The notes beneath the pieces are model-generated. The model was not told the origin of the DNA. It did not search any database and worked only from the letters and a program-made list of their open reading frames with translations. A program made the position numbers and the translations under genes. This document shows, one piece after another, positions 48,201-61,919 of a DNA stretch of 64,000 nucleotides (positions within the stretch are counted from its first letter, which is position 1; every line of letters begins with the position of its first letter). Source of the stretch: Fistularia commersonii (Eukaryota > Chordata > Actinopteri > Syngnathiformes > Fistulariidae); assembly GCA_037954325.1 (NCBI GenBank), contig JBBMNZ010000060.1:496001-560000 (forward strand), given 5' to 3'.

Positions 48201-51200
48201 GAGATAAACACTTTTTGATCATATGGTTATATCTTTTTAAAATGTTGCAGGATCACAATGATTTTGACTTATATTATGCAGAATCAAAAACTTTTCAACA
48301 TATTTCAGCACCAGCAAGCTGCTAGAAAGGAATCTTTAGTTATTGACACTCTGTTGCTTAAAAGCTTCAACTCAGTGAGATAAACACTTTTTGACCATAT
48401 GGCTTTATCTTTTTAAAATGTTGCAGGATCACAATGATTTTGACTTATATTATGCAAAATCAAGCCCTTTTCAACATATTTCAGCACCAGCAAGCTGCTA
48501 GAAAGGAATCTTTAGTTATTGTCACTCTTTTGCAAAAAAGCTTCAACTCAGTGAGATAAACACTTTTTGACCGTATGGCTATATCTTTTCAAAATGTTGC
48601 AGGATCACATAGATTTTGACTTATATTATGCAGAATCAAGCCCTTTTCAACATATTTCAGCACCAGCAAGCTGCTAGAAAGGAATCTTTAGTTATTGACA
48701 CTCTGTTGCAAAAAAGTTTCAACTCAGTGAGATAAACACTTTTTGACCGTATGGCTATATCTTTTCAAAATGTTGCAGGATCACAATGAATTTGACTTAT
48801 ATTATGCAGAATTAAGCCCTTTTCAACATATTTCAGCACCAGCAAGCTGCTAGAAAAGAATCTTTAGTTATTGACACTCTTTATCAAAAACGCTTCAACT
48901 CAGTGAGATAAACACTTTTTGACCGTATGGCTATATCTTTTCAAAATGTTGCAGGATCACAATGAATTTGACTTATATTATGCAGAATCAAGCCCTTGAC
49001 AACATATTTCAGCACCAGCAAGCTGCTAGAAAGGAATCTTTAGTTATTGACATTCTGTTGCTAAAAAGCTTCAACTCAGTGAGATAAACACTTTTTGACC
49101 GTATGGCTATATCTTTTCAAAATGTTGCAGGATCACAATGAATTTGACTTATATTATGCAGAATCAAGCCCTTTTCAACATATTTCAGCACCAGCAAGCT
49201 GCTAGAAAGGAATCTTTAGTTATTGACACTCTGTTACAAAAAAGCTTCAACTCAGTGAGATAAACACTTTTTGACCATATGGCTATATCTTTTCAAATTG
49301 TTGCAGGATCACAATGAATTTAACTTATATTATGCAGAATTAAGCCCTTTTTCAACATATTTCAGCACCAGCAAACTGCTAGAAAAGAATCTTTAGTTAT
49401 TGACACTCTTTTGCAAAAAAGCTTCAACTCAGTGAGATAAACACTTTTTGACCATATGGCTATATCTTTTCAAAATGTTTCAGGATCACAATAATTTTGA
49501 CTTATATTATGCAGAATCAAGCCCTTTTCAACATATTTCAGCACCAGCAAGCTGCTAGAAAGGAATCTTTAGTCATTGACACTCTGTTGCAAAAAAGCTT
49601 CAACTCAGTGAGATAAACACTTTTTGACCGTATGGCTATATCTTTTCAAAATGTTGCAGGATCACAATGAATTTGACTTATATTATGCAGAATCAAGCCC
49701 TTGACAACATATTTCAGCACCAGCAAGCTGCTAGAAAGGAATCTTTAGTTATTGACACTCTTTATCAAAAACGCTTCAACTCAGTGAGATAAACACTTTT
49801 TGACCGTATGGCTATATCTTTTCAAAATGTTGCAGGATCACAATGAATTTGACTTATATTATGCAGAATCAAGCCCTTGACAACATATTTCAGCACCAGC
49901 AAGCTGCTAGAAAGGAATCTTTAGTTATTGACATTCTGTTGCTAAAAAGCTTCAACTCAGTGAGATAAACACTTTTTGACCATATGGCTATATCTTTTTA
50001 AAATGTTGCAGGATCACAATGCTTTTGACTTATATTATGCAGAATCAAGCCCTTTTCAACATATTTCAGCACCAGCAAGCTGCTAGAAAGGAATCTTTAG
50101 TTATTGACACTCTGTTGCAAAAAAGGAACAACTCAGTGAGATAAACACTTTTTGACCGTATGGCTATATCTTTTCAAAATGTTGCAGGATCACAATGATT
50201 TTGACTTATATTATGCAGAGTCAAGCCCTTTTCAACATATGTCAGCACCAGCAAGCTGCTAGAAAGGAATCTTTAGTTATTGACACTCTTTATCAAAAAA
50301 GCTTCAACTCAGTGAGATAAACACTTTTTGATCGTATGGCTATATCTTTTCAAAATGTTGCAGGATCACAATGATTTTGACTTATATTATGCAGAATCAA
50401 GCACTTTTCAACATATTTCAGCACCAGCAAGCTGCTAGAAAGGAATCTATAGTTATTGACACTCTTTTCCAAAGACGCTTCAACTCAGTGAGATAAACAC
50501 TTCTTGACCATATGGCTATATCTTTTTTAAAATGTTTCAGGATCACAATAATTTTGACTTATATTATGCAGGATCAAGCCCTTTTCAACTTATTTCAGCA
50601 CCAGCAAGCTGCTAGAAAGGAATCTTTAGTCATTGAAACTCTGTTGCAAAAAAGCTTCAACTCAGTGAGATAAACACTTTTTGACCATATGGCTATATCT
50701 TTTCAAATTGTTACAGGATCACAATGATTTTGACTTATATTATGCAGAATTAAGCCCTTTTCAACATATTTCAGCACCAGCAAGCTGCTAGAAAAGAATC
50801 TTTAGTTATTGACACTCTTTATCAAAAACGCTTCAACTCAGTGAGATAAACACTTTTTGACCGTATGGCTATATCTTTTCAAAATGTTGCAGGATCACAA
50901 TGATTTTGACTTATATTATGCAGAGTCAAGCCCTTTTCAACATATGTCAGCACCAGCAAGCTGCTAGAAAGGAATATTTAGTCATTGACACTCTGTTGCA
51001 AAAAAGCTTCAACTCAGTGAGATAAACACTTTTTGACCGTATGGCTATATCTTTTCAAATTGTTGCAGGATCACAATGAATTTGACTTATATTATGCAGA
51101 ATCAAGCCCTTTTCAACATATTTCAGCACCAGCAAGCTGCTAGAAAGGAATCTTTAGTAATTGACATTCTGTTGCTAAAAAGCTTCAACTCAGTGAGATA

Positions 51201-51767
51201 AACACTTTTTGACCATATGGCTATATCTTTTTAAAATGTTGCAGGATCACAATGATTTTGACTAATATTATGCAGAATCAAGCCCTTTTCAACATATTTC
51301 AGCACCAGCAAGCTGCTAGAAAGGAATCTTTAGTTATTGACACTCTTTATCAAAAAAGCTTCAACTCAGTGAGATAAACACTTTTTGACCGTATGGCTAT
51401 ATCTTTTCAAAATGTTGCATGATCACAATGATTTTGATTTATATTATGCAGAATCAAGCCCTTTTCAACATATTTCATCCCCAGCAAGCTGCTAGAAAGG
51501 GATCTATTGTTATTGACACTCTTTTCCAAAGACGCTTCAACTGAGTGAGATAAACACATTTTGACCATATGGTTATATCTTTTTAAAATGTTGCAGGATC
51601 ACAATGATTTTGACTTATATTATGCAGAATCAAGCCCCTTTCAACATATTTCAGCACCAGCAAGCTGCTAGAAAGGAATCTTTAGTTATTGACACTCTGT
51701 TGCTAAAAAGCTTCAACTCAGTGAGATAAACACTTTTTGACCATATGGCTTTATCTTTTTAAAATGT

Positions 51768-53351
51768 TGCAGGATCACAATGATTTTGACTTATATTATG
51801 CAGAATCAAGCCCTTTTCAACATATTTCAGCACCAGCAAGCTGCTAGAAAGGAATCTTTAGTTATTGACACTCTTTTGCAAAACAGCTTCAACTCAGTGA
51901 GATAAACACTTTTTGACCATATGGCTATATCTTTTCAAAATGTTTCAGGATCACAATAATTTTGACTTATATTATGCAGAATTAAGCCCTTTTCAACATA
52001 TTTAAGCACCAGCAAGCTGCTAGAAAAGAATCTTTAGTTATTGACACTCTTTATCAAAAACGCTTCAACTCAGTGAGATAAACACTTTTTGACCGTATGG
52101 CTATATCTTTTCAAAATGTTGCAGGATCACAATGAATTTGACTTATATTATGCAGAATCAAGCCCTTTTCAACATATTTCAGCACCAGCAAGCTGCTAGA
52201 AAGGAATCTTTAGTTATTGACATTCTGTTGCTAAAAAGCTTCAACTCAGTGAGATAAACACTTTTTGATCATATGGTTATATCTTTTTAAAATGTTGCAG
52301 GATCACAATGATTTTGACTTATATTATGCAGAATCAAGCCCTTTTCAACATATTTCAGCACCAGCAAGCTGCTAGAAAGGAATCTTTAGTTATTGACACT
52401 CTTTTGCAAAACAGCTTCAACTCAGTGAGATAAACACTTTTTGACCATATGGCTATATCTTTTGAAAATGTTTCAGGATCACAATAATTTTGACTTATAT
52501 TATGCAGAATTAAGCCCTTTTCAACATATTTAAGCACCAGCAAGCTGCTAGAAAAGAATCTTTAGTTATTGACACTCTTTATCAAAAACGCTTCAACTCA
52601 GTGAGATAAACACTTTTTGACCGTATGGCTATATCTTTTCAAAATGTTGCAGGATCACAATGAATTTGACTTATATTATGCAGAATCAAGCCCTTTTCAA
52701 CATATTTCAGCACCAGCAAGCTGCTAGAAAGGAATCTTTAGTTATTGACATTCTGTTGCTAAAAAGCTTCAACTCAGTGAGATAAACACTTTTTGATCAT
52801 ATGGTTATATCTTTTTAAAATGTTGCAGGATCACAATGATTTTGACTTATATTATGCAGAATCAAGCCCTTTTCAACATATTTCAGCACCAGCAAGCTGC
52901 TAGAAAGGAATCTTTAGTTATTGACACTCTTTTGCAAAACAGCTTCAACTCAGTGAGATAAACACTTTTTGACCATATGGCTTTATCTTTTCAAAATGTT
53001 TCAGGATCACAATAATTTTGACTTATATTATGCAGAATTAAGCCCTTTTCAACATATTTAAGCACCAGCAAGCTGCTAGAAAAGAATCTTTAGTTATTGA
53101 CACTCTTTATCAAAAACGCTTCAACTCAGTGAGATAAACACTTTTTGACCGTATGGCTATATCTTTTCAAAATGTTGCAGGATCACAATGAATTTGACTT
53201 ATATTATGCAGAATCAAGCCCTTTTCAACATATTTCAGCACCAGCAAGCTGCTAGAAAGGAATCTTTAGTTATTGACATTCTGTTGCTAAAAAGCTTCAA
53301 CTCAGTGAGATAAACACTTTTTGACCATATGGCTATGTCTTTTTAAAATGT
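51768..53351 (+). repeat. 528-bp trimer, three tandem copies (in HOR copy 1)
   Basis: Copies at 51,768-52,295, 52,296-52,823 and 52,824-53,351. Each has a CTTTTGCAAAACAGC monomer, a TTTCAGGATCACAATAA monomer with GAATTAAG and CATATTTAAGC, and a GAATTTG monomer with GACATTCTG. AAACAGC occurs at 51,881, 52,409 and 52,937, exactly 528 bp apart. The first two copies end with GATCATATGGTTAT, the third with GACCATATGGCTATGTC. A C-to-G change (TTTGAAAATG) near 52,464 is private to the second copy; it removes a reverse-strand stop and creates a spurious 62-codon frame. Confidence 0.88.
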
Positions 53352-53879
53352 TGCAGGATCACAATGATTTTGACTAATATTATGCAGAATCAAGCCCTTT
53401 TCAACATATTTCAGCACCAGCAAGCTGCTAGAAAGGAATCTTTAGTCATTGACACTCTGTTGCAAAAAAGCTTCAACTCATTGAGATAAACACTTTTTGA
53501 CCATATGGCTATATCTTTTCAAATTGTTGCAGGATCACAATGATTTTGACTTATATTATGCAGAATTAAGCCCTTTTCAACATATTTAAGCACCAGCAAG
53601 CTGCTAGAAAATAATCTTTAGTTATTGACACTCTTTATCAAAAACGCTTCAACTCAGTGAGATAAACACTTTTTGACCGTATGGCTATATCTTTTCAAAA
53701 TGTTGCAGGATCACAATGAATTTGACTTATATTATGCAGAATCAAGCCCTTTTCAACATATTTCAGCACCAGCAAGCTGCTAGAAAGGAATCTTTAGTTA
53801 TTGACATTCTGTTGCTAAAAAGCTTCAACTCAGTGAGATAAACACTTTTTGACCATATGGCTATATCTTTTTAAAATGT

Positions 53880-54583
53880 TGCAGGATCACAATGATTTTG
53901 ACTAATATTATGCAGAATCAAGCCCTTTTCAACATATTTCAGCACCAGCAAGCTGCTAGAAAGGAATCTTTAGTTATTGACACTCTTTATCAAAAAAGCT
54001 TCAACTCAGTGAGATAAACACTTTTTGACTGTATGGCTATATCTTTTCAAAATGTTGCATGATCACAATGCTTTTGATTTATATTATGCAGAATCAAGCC
54101 CTTTTCAACATATTTCAGCACCAGCAAGCTGCTAGAAAGGGATCTATAGTTATTGACACTCTTTTCCAAAGATGCTTCAACTCAGTGAGATAAACACTTT
54201 TTGACCATATGGCTATATCTTTTTAAAATGTTGCAGGATCACAATGATTTTGACTAATATTATGCAGAATCAAGCCCTTTTCAACATATTTCAGCACCAG
54301 CAAGCTGCTAGAAAGGAATCTTTAGTTATTGACACTCTTTATCAAAAAAGCTTCAACTCAGTGAGATAAACACTTTTTGACTGTATGGCTATATCTTTTC
54401 AAAATGTTGCATGATCACAATGCTTTTGATTTATATTATGCAGAATCAAGCCCTTTTCAACATATTTCAGCACCAGCAAGCTGCTAGAAAGGGATCTATA
54501 GTTATTGACACTCTTTTCCAAAGACGCTTCAACTCAGTGAGATAAACACTTTTTGATCATATGGTTATATCTTTTTAAAATGT
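53880..54583 (+). repeat. 352-bp dimer, two tandem copies (in HOR copy 1)
   Basis: Copies at 53,880-54,231 and 54,232-54,583. Each has a GACTAATATT monomer with GACTGTATGG, then a GCATGATCACAATGC monomer with GGGATCTATAG. The CTTTTGATTT marker recurs at 54,071 and 54,423, 352 bp apart. The first copy has GATGCTTC where the second and the duplicated versions have GACGCTTC, a CpG-to-TpG change. Confidence 0.85.
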
Positions 54584-56343
54584 TGCAGGATCACAATGAT
54601 TTTGACTTATATTATGCAGAATCAAGCCCTTTTCAACATATTTCAGCACCAGCAAGCTGCTAGAATGGAATCTTTAGTTATTGACACTCTTTTGCAAAAA
54701 AGCTTCAACTCAGTGAGATAAACACTTTTTGACCGTATGGCTATATCTTTTCAAAATGTTGCAGGATCACATAGATTTTGACTTATATTATGCAGAATCA
54801 AGCCCTTTTCAACATATTTCAGCACCAGCAAGCTGCTAGAAAGGAATATTTAGTTATTGACACTCTGTTGCAAAAAAGTTTCAACTCAGTGAGATAAACA
54901 CTTTTTGACCGTATGGCTATATCTTTTCAAAATGTTGCAGGATCACAATGAATTTGACTTATATTATGCAGAATCAAGCCCTTTTCAACATATTTCAGCA
55001 CCAGCAAGCTGCTAGAAAGGAATCTTTAGTTATTGACATTCTGTTGCTAAAAAGCTTCAACTCAGTGAGATAAACACTTTTTGACCGTATGGCTATATCT
55101 TTTCAAAATGTTGCAGGATCACAATGAATTTGACTTATATTATGCAGAATCAAGCCCTTGACAACATATTTCAGCACCAGCAAGCTGCTAGAAAGGAATC
55201 TTTAGTTATTGACATTCTGTTGCTAAAAAGCTTCAACTCAGTGAGATAAACACTTTTTGACCGTATGGCTATATCTTTTCAAAATGTTGCAGGATCACAA
55301 TGAATTTGACTTATATTATGCAGAATCAAGCCGTTTTCAACATATTTCAGCACCAGCAAGCTGCTAGAAAGGAATCTTTAGTTATTGACACTCTGTTACA
55401 AAAAAGCTTCAACTCAGTGAGATAAACACTTTTTGACCATATGGCTATATCTTTTCAAATTGTTGCAGGATCACAATGAATTTAACTTATATTATGCAGA
55501 ATTAAGCCCTTTTCAACATATTTCAGCACCAGCAATCTGCTAGAAAGGAATCTTTAGTTATTGACATTCTGTTGCTAAAAAGCTTCAACTCAGTGAGATA
55601 AACACTTTTTGACCATATGGCTATATCTTTTTAAAATGTTGCAGGATCACAATGATTTTGACTAATATTATGCAGAATCAAGCCCTTTTCAACATATTTC
55701 AGCACCAGCAAGCTGCTAGAAAGGAATCTTTAGTCATTGACACTCTGTTGCAAAAAAGCTTCAACTCAGTGAGATAAACACTTTTTGACCATATGGCTAT
55801 ATCTTTTCAAATTGTTGCAGGATCACAATGATTTTGACTTATATTATGCAGAATTAAGCCCTTTTCAACATATTTAAGCACCAGCAACCTGCTAGAAAAG
55901 AATATTTAGTTATTGACACTCTTTATCAAAAACGCTTCAACTCAGTGAGATAAACACTTTTTGACCGTATGGCTATATCTTTTCAAAATGTTGCATGATC
56001 ACAATGAATTTGACTTATATTATGCAGAATCAAGCCCTTTTCAACATATTTCAGCACCAGCAAGCTGCTAGAAAGGAATCTTTAGTTATTGACACTCTTT
56101 ATCAAAAAAGCTTCAACTCAGTGAGATAAACACTTTTTGACTGTATGGCTATATCTTTTCAAAATGTTGCATGATCACAATTATTTTGATTTATATTATG
56201 CAGAATTAAGCCCTTTTCAACATATTTAAGCACCAGCAACCTGCTAGAAAAGAATATTTAGTTATTGACACTCTTTATCAAAAACGCTTCAACTCAGTGA
56301 GATAAACACTTTTTGACCGTATGGCTATATCTTTTCAAATTGT

Positions 56344-59300
56344 TGCAGGATCACAATGAATTTGACTTATATTATGCAGAATCAAGCCCTTTTCAACATA
56401 TTTCAGCACCAGCAAGCTGCTAGAAAGGAATCTTTAGTAATTGACATTCTGTTGCTAAAAAGCTTCAACTCAGTGAGATAAACACTTTTTGACCATATGG
56501 CTATATCTTTTTAAAATGTTGCAGGATCACAATGATTTTGACTAATATTATGCAGAATCAAGCGCTTTTCAACATATTTCAGCACCAGCAAGCTGCTAGA
56601 AAGGAATCTTTAGTTATTGACACTCTTTATCAAAAAAGCTTCAACTCAGTGAGATAAACACTTTTTGACCGTATGGCTATATCTTTTCAAAATGTTGCAT
56701 GATCACAATGATTTTGATTTATATTATGCAGAATCAAGCCCTTTTCAACATATTTCATCCCCAGCAAGCTGCTAGAAAGGGATCTATTGTTATTGACACT
56801 CTTTTCCAAAGACGCTTCAACTGAGTGAGATAAACACATTTTGACCATATGGTTATATCTTTTTAAAATGTTGCAGGATCACAATGATTTTGACTTATAT
56901 TATGCAGAATCAAGCCCCTTTCAACATATTTCAGCACCAGCAAGCTGCTAGAAAGGAATCTTTATTTATTGACACTCTGTTGCTAAAAAGCTTCAACTCA
57001 GTGAGATAAACACTTTTTGACCATATGGCTTTATCTTTTTAAAATGTTGCAGGATCACAATGATTTTGACTTATATTATGCAGAATCAAGCCCTTTTCAA
57101 CATATTTCAGCACCAGCAAGCTGCTAGAAAGGAATCTTTAGTTATTGACACTCTTTTGCAAAACAGCTTCAACTCAGTGAGATAAACACTTTTTGACCAT
57201 ATGGCTATATCTTTTCAAAATGTTTCAGGATCACAATAATTTTGACTTATATTATGCAGAATTAAGCCCTTTTCAACATATTTAAGCACCAGCAAGCTGC
57301 TAGAAAAGAATCTTTAGTTATTGACACTCTTTATCAAAAACGCTTCAACTCAGTGAGATAAACACTTTTTGACCGTATGGCTATATCTTTTCAAAATGTT
57401 GCAGGATCACAATGAATTTGACTTATATTATGCAGAATCAAGCCCTTTTCAACATATTTCAGCACCAGCAAGCTGCTAGAAAGGAATCTTTAGTTATTGA
57501 CATTCTGTTGCTAAAAAGCTTCAACTCAGTGAGATAAACACTTTTTGATCATATGGTTATATCTTTTTAAAATGTTGCAGGATCACAATGATTTTGACTT
57601 ATATTATGCAGAATCAAGCCCTTTTCAACATATTTCAGCACCAGCAAGCTGCTAGAAAGGAATCTTTAGTTATTGACACTCTTTTGCAAAACAGCTTCAA
57701 CTCAGTGAGATAAACACTTTTTGACCATATGGCTATATCTTTTCAAAATGTTTCAGGATCACAATAATTTTGACTTATATTATGCAGAATTAAGCCCTTT
57801 TCAACATATTTAAGCACCAGCAAGCTGCTAGAAAAGAATCTTTAGTTATTGACACTCTTTATCAAAAACGCTTCAACTCAGTGAGATAAACACTTTTTGA
57901 CCGTATGGCTATATCTTTTCAAAATGTTGCAGGATCACAATGAATTTGACTTATATTATGCAGAATCAAGCCCTTTTCAACATATTTCAGCACCAGCAAG
58001 CTGCTAGAAAGGAATCTTTAGTTATTGACATTCTGTTGCTAAAAAGCTTCAACTCAGTGAGATAAACACTTTTTGATCATATGGTTATATCTTTTTAAAA
58101 TGTTGCAGGATCACAATGATTTTGACTTATATTATGCAGAATCAAGCCCTTTTCAACATATTTCAGCACCAGCAAGCTGCTAGAAAGGAATCTTTAGTTA
58201 TTGACACTCTTTTGCAAAACAGCTTCAACTCAGTGAGATAAACACTTTTTGACCATATGGCTTTATCTTTTCAAAATGTTTCAGGATCACAATAATTTTG
58301 ACTTATATTATGCAGAATTAAGCCCTTTTCAACATATTTAAGCACCAGCAAGCTGCTAGAAAAGAATCTTTAGTTATTGACACTCTTTATCAAAAACGCT
58401 TCAACTCAGTGAGATAAACACTTTTTGACCGTATGGCTATATCTTTTCAAAATGTTGCAGGATCACAATGAATTTGACTTATATTATGCAGAATCAAGCC
58501 CTTTTCAACATATTTCAGCACCAGCAAGCTGCTAGAAAGGAATCTTTAGTTATTGACATTCTGTTGCTAAAAAGCTTCAACTCAGTGAGATAAACACTTT
58601 TTGACCATATGGCTATGTCTTTTTAAAATGTTGCAGGATCACAATGATTTTGACTAATATTATGCAGAATCAAGCCCTTTTCAACATATTTCAGCACCAG
58701 CAAGCTGCTAGAAAGGAATCTTTAGTCATTGACACTCTGTTGCAAAAAAGCTTCAACTCATTGAGATAAACACTTTTTGACCATATGGCTATATCTTTTC
58801 AAATTGTTGCAGGATCACAATGATTTTGACTTATATTATGCAGAATTAAGCCCTTTTCAACATATTTAAGCACCAGCAAGCTGCTAGAAAATAATCTTTA
58901 GTTATTGACACTCTTTATCAAAAACGCTTCAACTCAGTGAGATAAACACTTTTTGACCGTATGGCTATATCTTTTCAAAATGTTGCAGGATCACAATGAA
59001 TTTGACTTATATTATGCAGAATCAAGCCCTTTTCAACATATTTCAGCACCAGCAAGCTGCTAGAAAGGAATCTTTAGTTATTGACATTCTGTTGCTAAAA
59101 AGCTTCAACTCAGTGAGATAAACACTTTTTGACCATATGGCTATATCTTTTTAAAATGTTGCAGGATCACAATGATTTTGACTAATATTATGCAGAATCA
59201 AGCCCTTTTCAACATATTTCAGCACCAGCAAGCTGCTAGAAAGGAATCTTTAGTTATTGACACTCTTTATCAAAAAAGCTTCAACTCAGTGAGATAAACA

Positions 59301-61308
59301 CTTTTTGACTGTATGGCTATATCTTTTCAAAATGTTGCATGATCACAATGCTTTTGATTTATATTATGCAGAATCAAGCCCTTTTCAACATATTTCAGCA
59401 CCAGCAAGCTGCTAGAAAGGGATCTATAGTTATTGACACTCTTTTCCAAAGACGCTTCAACTCAGTGAGATAAACACTTTTTGACCATATGGCTATATCT
59501 TTTTAAAATGTTGCAGGATCACAATGATTTTGACTAATATTATGCAGAATCAAGCCCTTTTCAACATATTTCAGCACCAGCAAGCTGCTAGAAAGGAATC
59601 TTTAGTTATTGACACTCTTTATCAAAAAAGCTTCAACTCAGTGAGATAAACACTTTTTGACTGTATGGCTATATCTTTTCAAAATGTTGCATGATCACAA
59701 TGCTTTTGATTTATATTATGCAGAATCAAGCCCTTTTCAACATATTTCAGCACCAGCAAGCTGCTAGAAAGGGATCTATAGTTATTGACACTCTTTTCCA
59801 AAGACGCTTCAACTCAGTGAGATAAACACTTTTTGATCATATGGTTATATCTTTTTAAAATGTTGCAGGATCACAATGATTTTGACTTATATTATGCAGA
59901 ATCAAGCCCTTTTCAACATATTTCAGCACCAGCAAGCTGCTAGAATGGAATCTTTAGTTATTGACACTCTTTTGCAAAAAAGCTTCAACTCAGTGAGATA
60001 AACACTTTTTGACCGTATGGCTATATCTTTTCAAAATGTTGCAGGATCACATAGATTTTGACTTATATTATGCAGAATCAAGCCCTTTTCAACATATTTC
60101 AGCACCAGCAAGCTGCTAGAAAGGAATATTTAGTTATTGACACTCTGTTGCAAAAAAGTTTCAACTCAGTGAGATAAACACTTTTTGACCGTATGGCTAT
60201 ATCTTTTCAAAATGTTGCAGGATCACAATGAATTTGACTTATATTATGCAGAATCAAGCCCTTTTCAACATATTTCAGCACCAGCAAGCTGCTAGAAAGG
60301 AATCTTTAGTTATTGACATTCTGTTGCTAAAAAGCTTCAACTCAGTGAGATAAACACTTTTTGACCGTATGGCTATATCTTTTCAAAATGTTGCAGGATC
60401 ACAATGAATTTGACTTATATTATGCAGAATCAAGCCGTTTTCAACATATTTCAGCACCAGCAAGCTGCTAGAAAGGAATCTTTAGTTATTGACACTCTGT
60501 TACAAAAAAGCTTCAACTCAGTGAGATAAACACTTTTTGACCATATGGCTATATCTTTTCAAATTGTTGCAGGATCACAATGAATTTAACTTATATTATG
60601 CAGAATTAAGCCCTTTTCAACATATTTCAGCACCAGCAATCTGCTAGAAAGGAATCTTTAGTTATTGACATTCTGTTGCTAAAAAGCTTCAACTCAGTGA
60701 GATAAACACTTTTTGACCATATGGCTATATCTTTTTAAAATGTTGCAGGATCACAATGATTTTGACTAATATTATGCAGAATCAAGCCCTTTTCAACATA
60801 TTTCAGCACCAGCAAGCTGCTAGAAAGGAATCTTTAGTCATTGACACTCTGTTGCAAAAAAGCTTCAACTCAGTGAGATAAACACTTTTTGACCATATGG
60901 CTATATCTTTTCAAATTGTTGCAGGATCACAATGATTTTGACTTATATTATGCAGAATTAAGCCCTTTTCAACATATTTAAGCACCAGCAACCTGCTAGA
61001 AAAGAATATTTAGTTATTGACACTCTTTATCAAAAACGCTTCAACTCAGTGAGATAAACACTTTTTGACCGTATGGCTATATCTTTTCAAAATGTTGCAT
61101 GATCACAATGAATTTGACTTATATTATGCAGAATCAAGCCCTTTTCAACATATTTCAGCACCAGCAAGCTGCTAGAAAGGAATCTTTAGTTATTGACACT
61201 CTTTATCAAAAAAGCTTCAACTCAGTGAGATAAACACTTTTTGACTGTATGGCTATATCTTTTCAAAATGTTGCATGATCACAATTATTTTGATTTATAT
61301 TATGCAGA
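56344..61308 (+). repeat. 30-monomer HOR, copy 2, one monomer shorter
   Basis: Runs with copy 1 at an offset of 5,280 bp to about 60,436. From the following CAAGCCGTTTTC monomer the offset is 5,104 bp (29 monomers), so exactly one monomer, the CCCTTGAC one, is missing. The part after the loss (60,421-61,308) shows no difference from 55,317-56,204 that I could find. Beyond 61,308 the copies diverge: GAATCAAG here, GAATTAAG in copy 1. The copy contains its own versions of the 528-bp trimers (57,048-58,631) and the 352-bp dimers (59,160-59,863). Confidence 0.9.
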
Positions 61309-61919
61309 ATCAAGCCCTTTTCAACATATTTCAGCACCAGCAAGCTGCTAGAAAGGGATCTATAGTTATTGACACTCTTTTCCAAAGACGCTTCAACTCA
61401 GTGAGATAAACACTTTTTGACCATATGGTTATATCTTTTTAAAATGTTGCAGGATCACAATGATTTTGACTTATATTATGCAGAATCAAGCCCTTTTCAA
61501 CATATTTCAGCACCAGCAAGCTGCTAGAAAGGAATCTTTAGTCATTGACACTCTGTTGCTAAAAAGCTTCAACTCAGTGAGATAAACACTTTTTGACCAT
61601 ATGGCTTTATCTTTTTAAAATGTTGCAGGATCACAATGATTTTGACTAATATTATGCAGAATCAAGCCCTTTTCAACATATTTCAGCACCAGCAAGCTGC
61701 TAGAAAGGAATCTTTAGTTATTGACACTCTTTTGCAAAAAAGCTTCAACTCAGTGAGATAAACACTTTTTGACCGTATGGCTATATGTTTTCAAAATGTT
61801 GCAGGATCACATAGATTTTGACTTATATTATGCAGAATCAAGCCCTTTTCAACATATTTCAGCACCAGCAAGCTGCTAGAAAGGAATCTTTAGTTATTGA
61901 CACTCTGTTGCAAAAAAGT
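61309..61919 (+). repeat. Linker monomers between HOR copies 2 and 3
   Basis: About 3.5 monomers: GGGATCTATAG with GGTTATATC, AGTCATTGACAC with GTTGCTAAAAAGC, GACTAATATT with CTTTTGCAAAAAAGC and the private ATATGTTTTC near 61,787, and CATAGATTTTG with AAAAAAGTTTC. The order resembles the domain III blocks rather than the 30-mer. Confidence 0.7.

Larger units (their letters stand above)
36979..51063 (+). repeat. Array domain III: CCCAATTC / CCCTTGAC / CATAGATTTTG family
   Basis: About 80 monomers defined by variants absent from the left half: CATAGATTTTG, AAGCCCAATTC (38,081; 41,074; 45,299), AAGCCCTTGAC (38,259; 41,252; 43,365; 45,477; 48,998; 49,703; 49,879), AAAAAGTAACAAC, TTGATCGTATGG and CACTTCTTGACC. 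Spacings between CCCTTGAC markers are close to 17, 12, 12, 20, 4 and 1 monomers, so the domain consists of overlapping copies of a larger block with insertions and losses of whole monomers. A two-base loss gives GATAAACTTTTTG near 45,216. No non-satellite sequence is present. Confidence 0.75.
51064..56343 (+). repeat. 30-monomer HOR, copy 1 (5,280 bp)
   Basis: Compared line by line with 56,344-60,436, this copy shows only four substitutions over about 4.15 kb (51,006-55,156): near 51,284, 51,685, 52,464 and 54,172. Identity is about 99.9%, far above that between adjacent monomers. Private variants such as TTTCATCCCCAG, AAACAGCTTC, GGCTATGTC, AAATAATC and CAATGCTTTTG are shared by both copies. 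The monomer with CCCTTGAC at about 55,140-55,316 is absent from copy 2. The last monomer (56,168-56,343) is a hybrid not present in copy 2. Confidence 0.9.
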
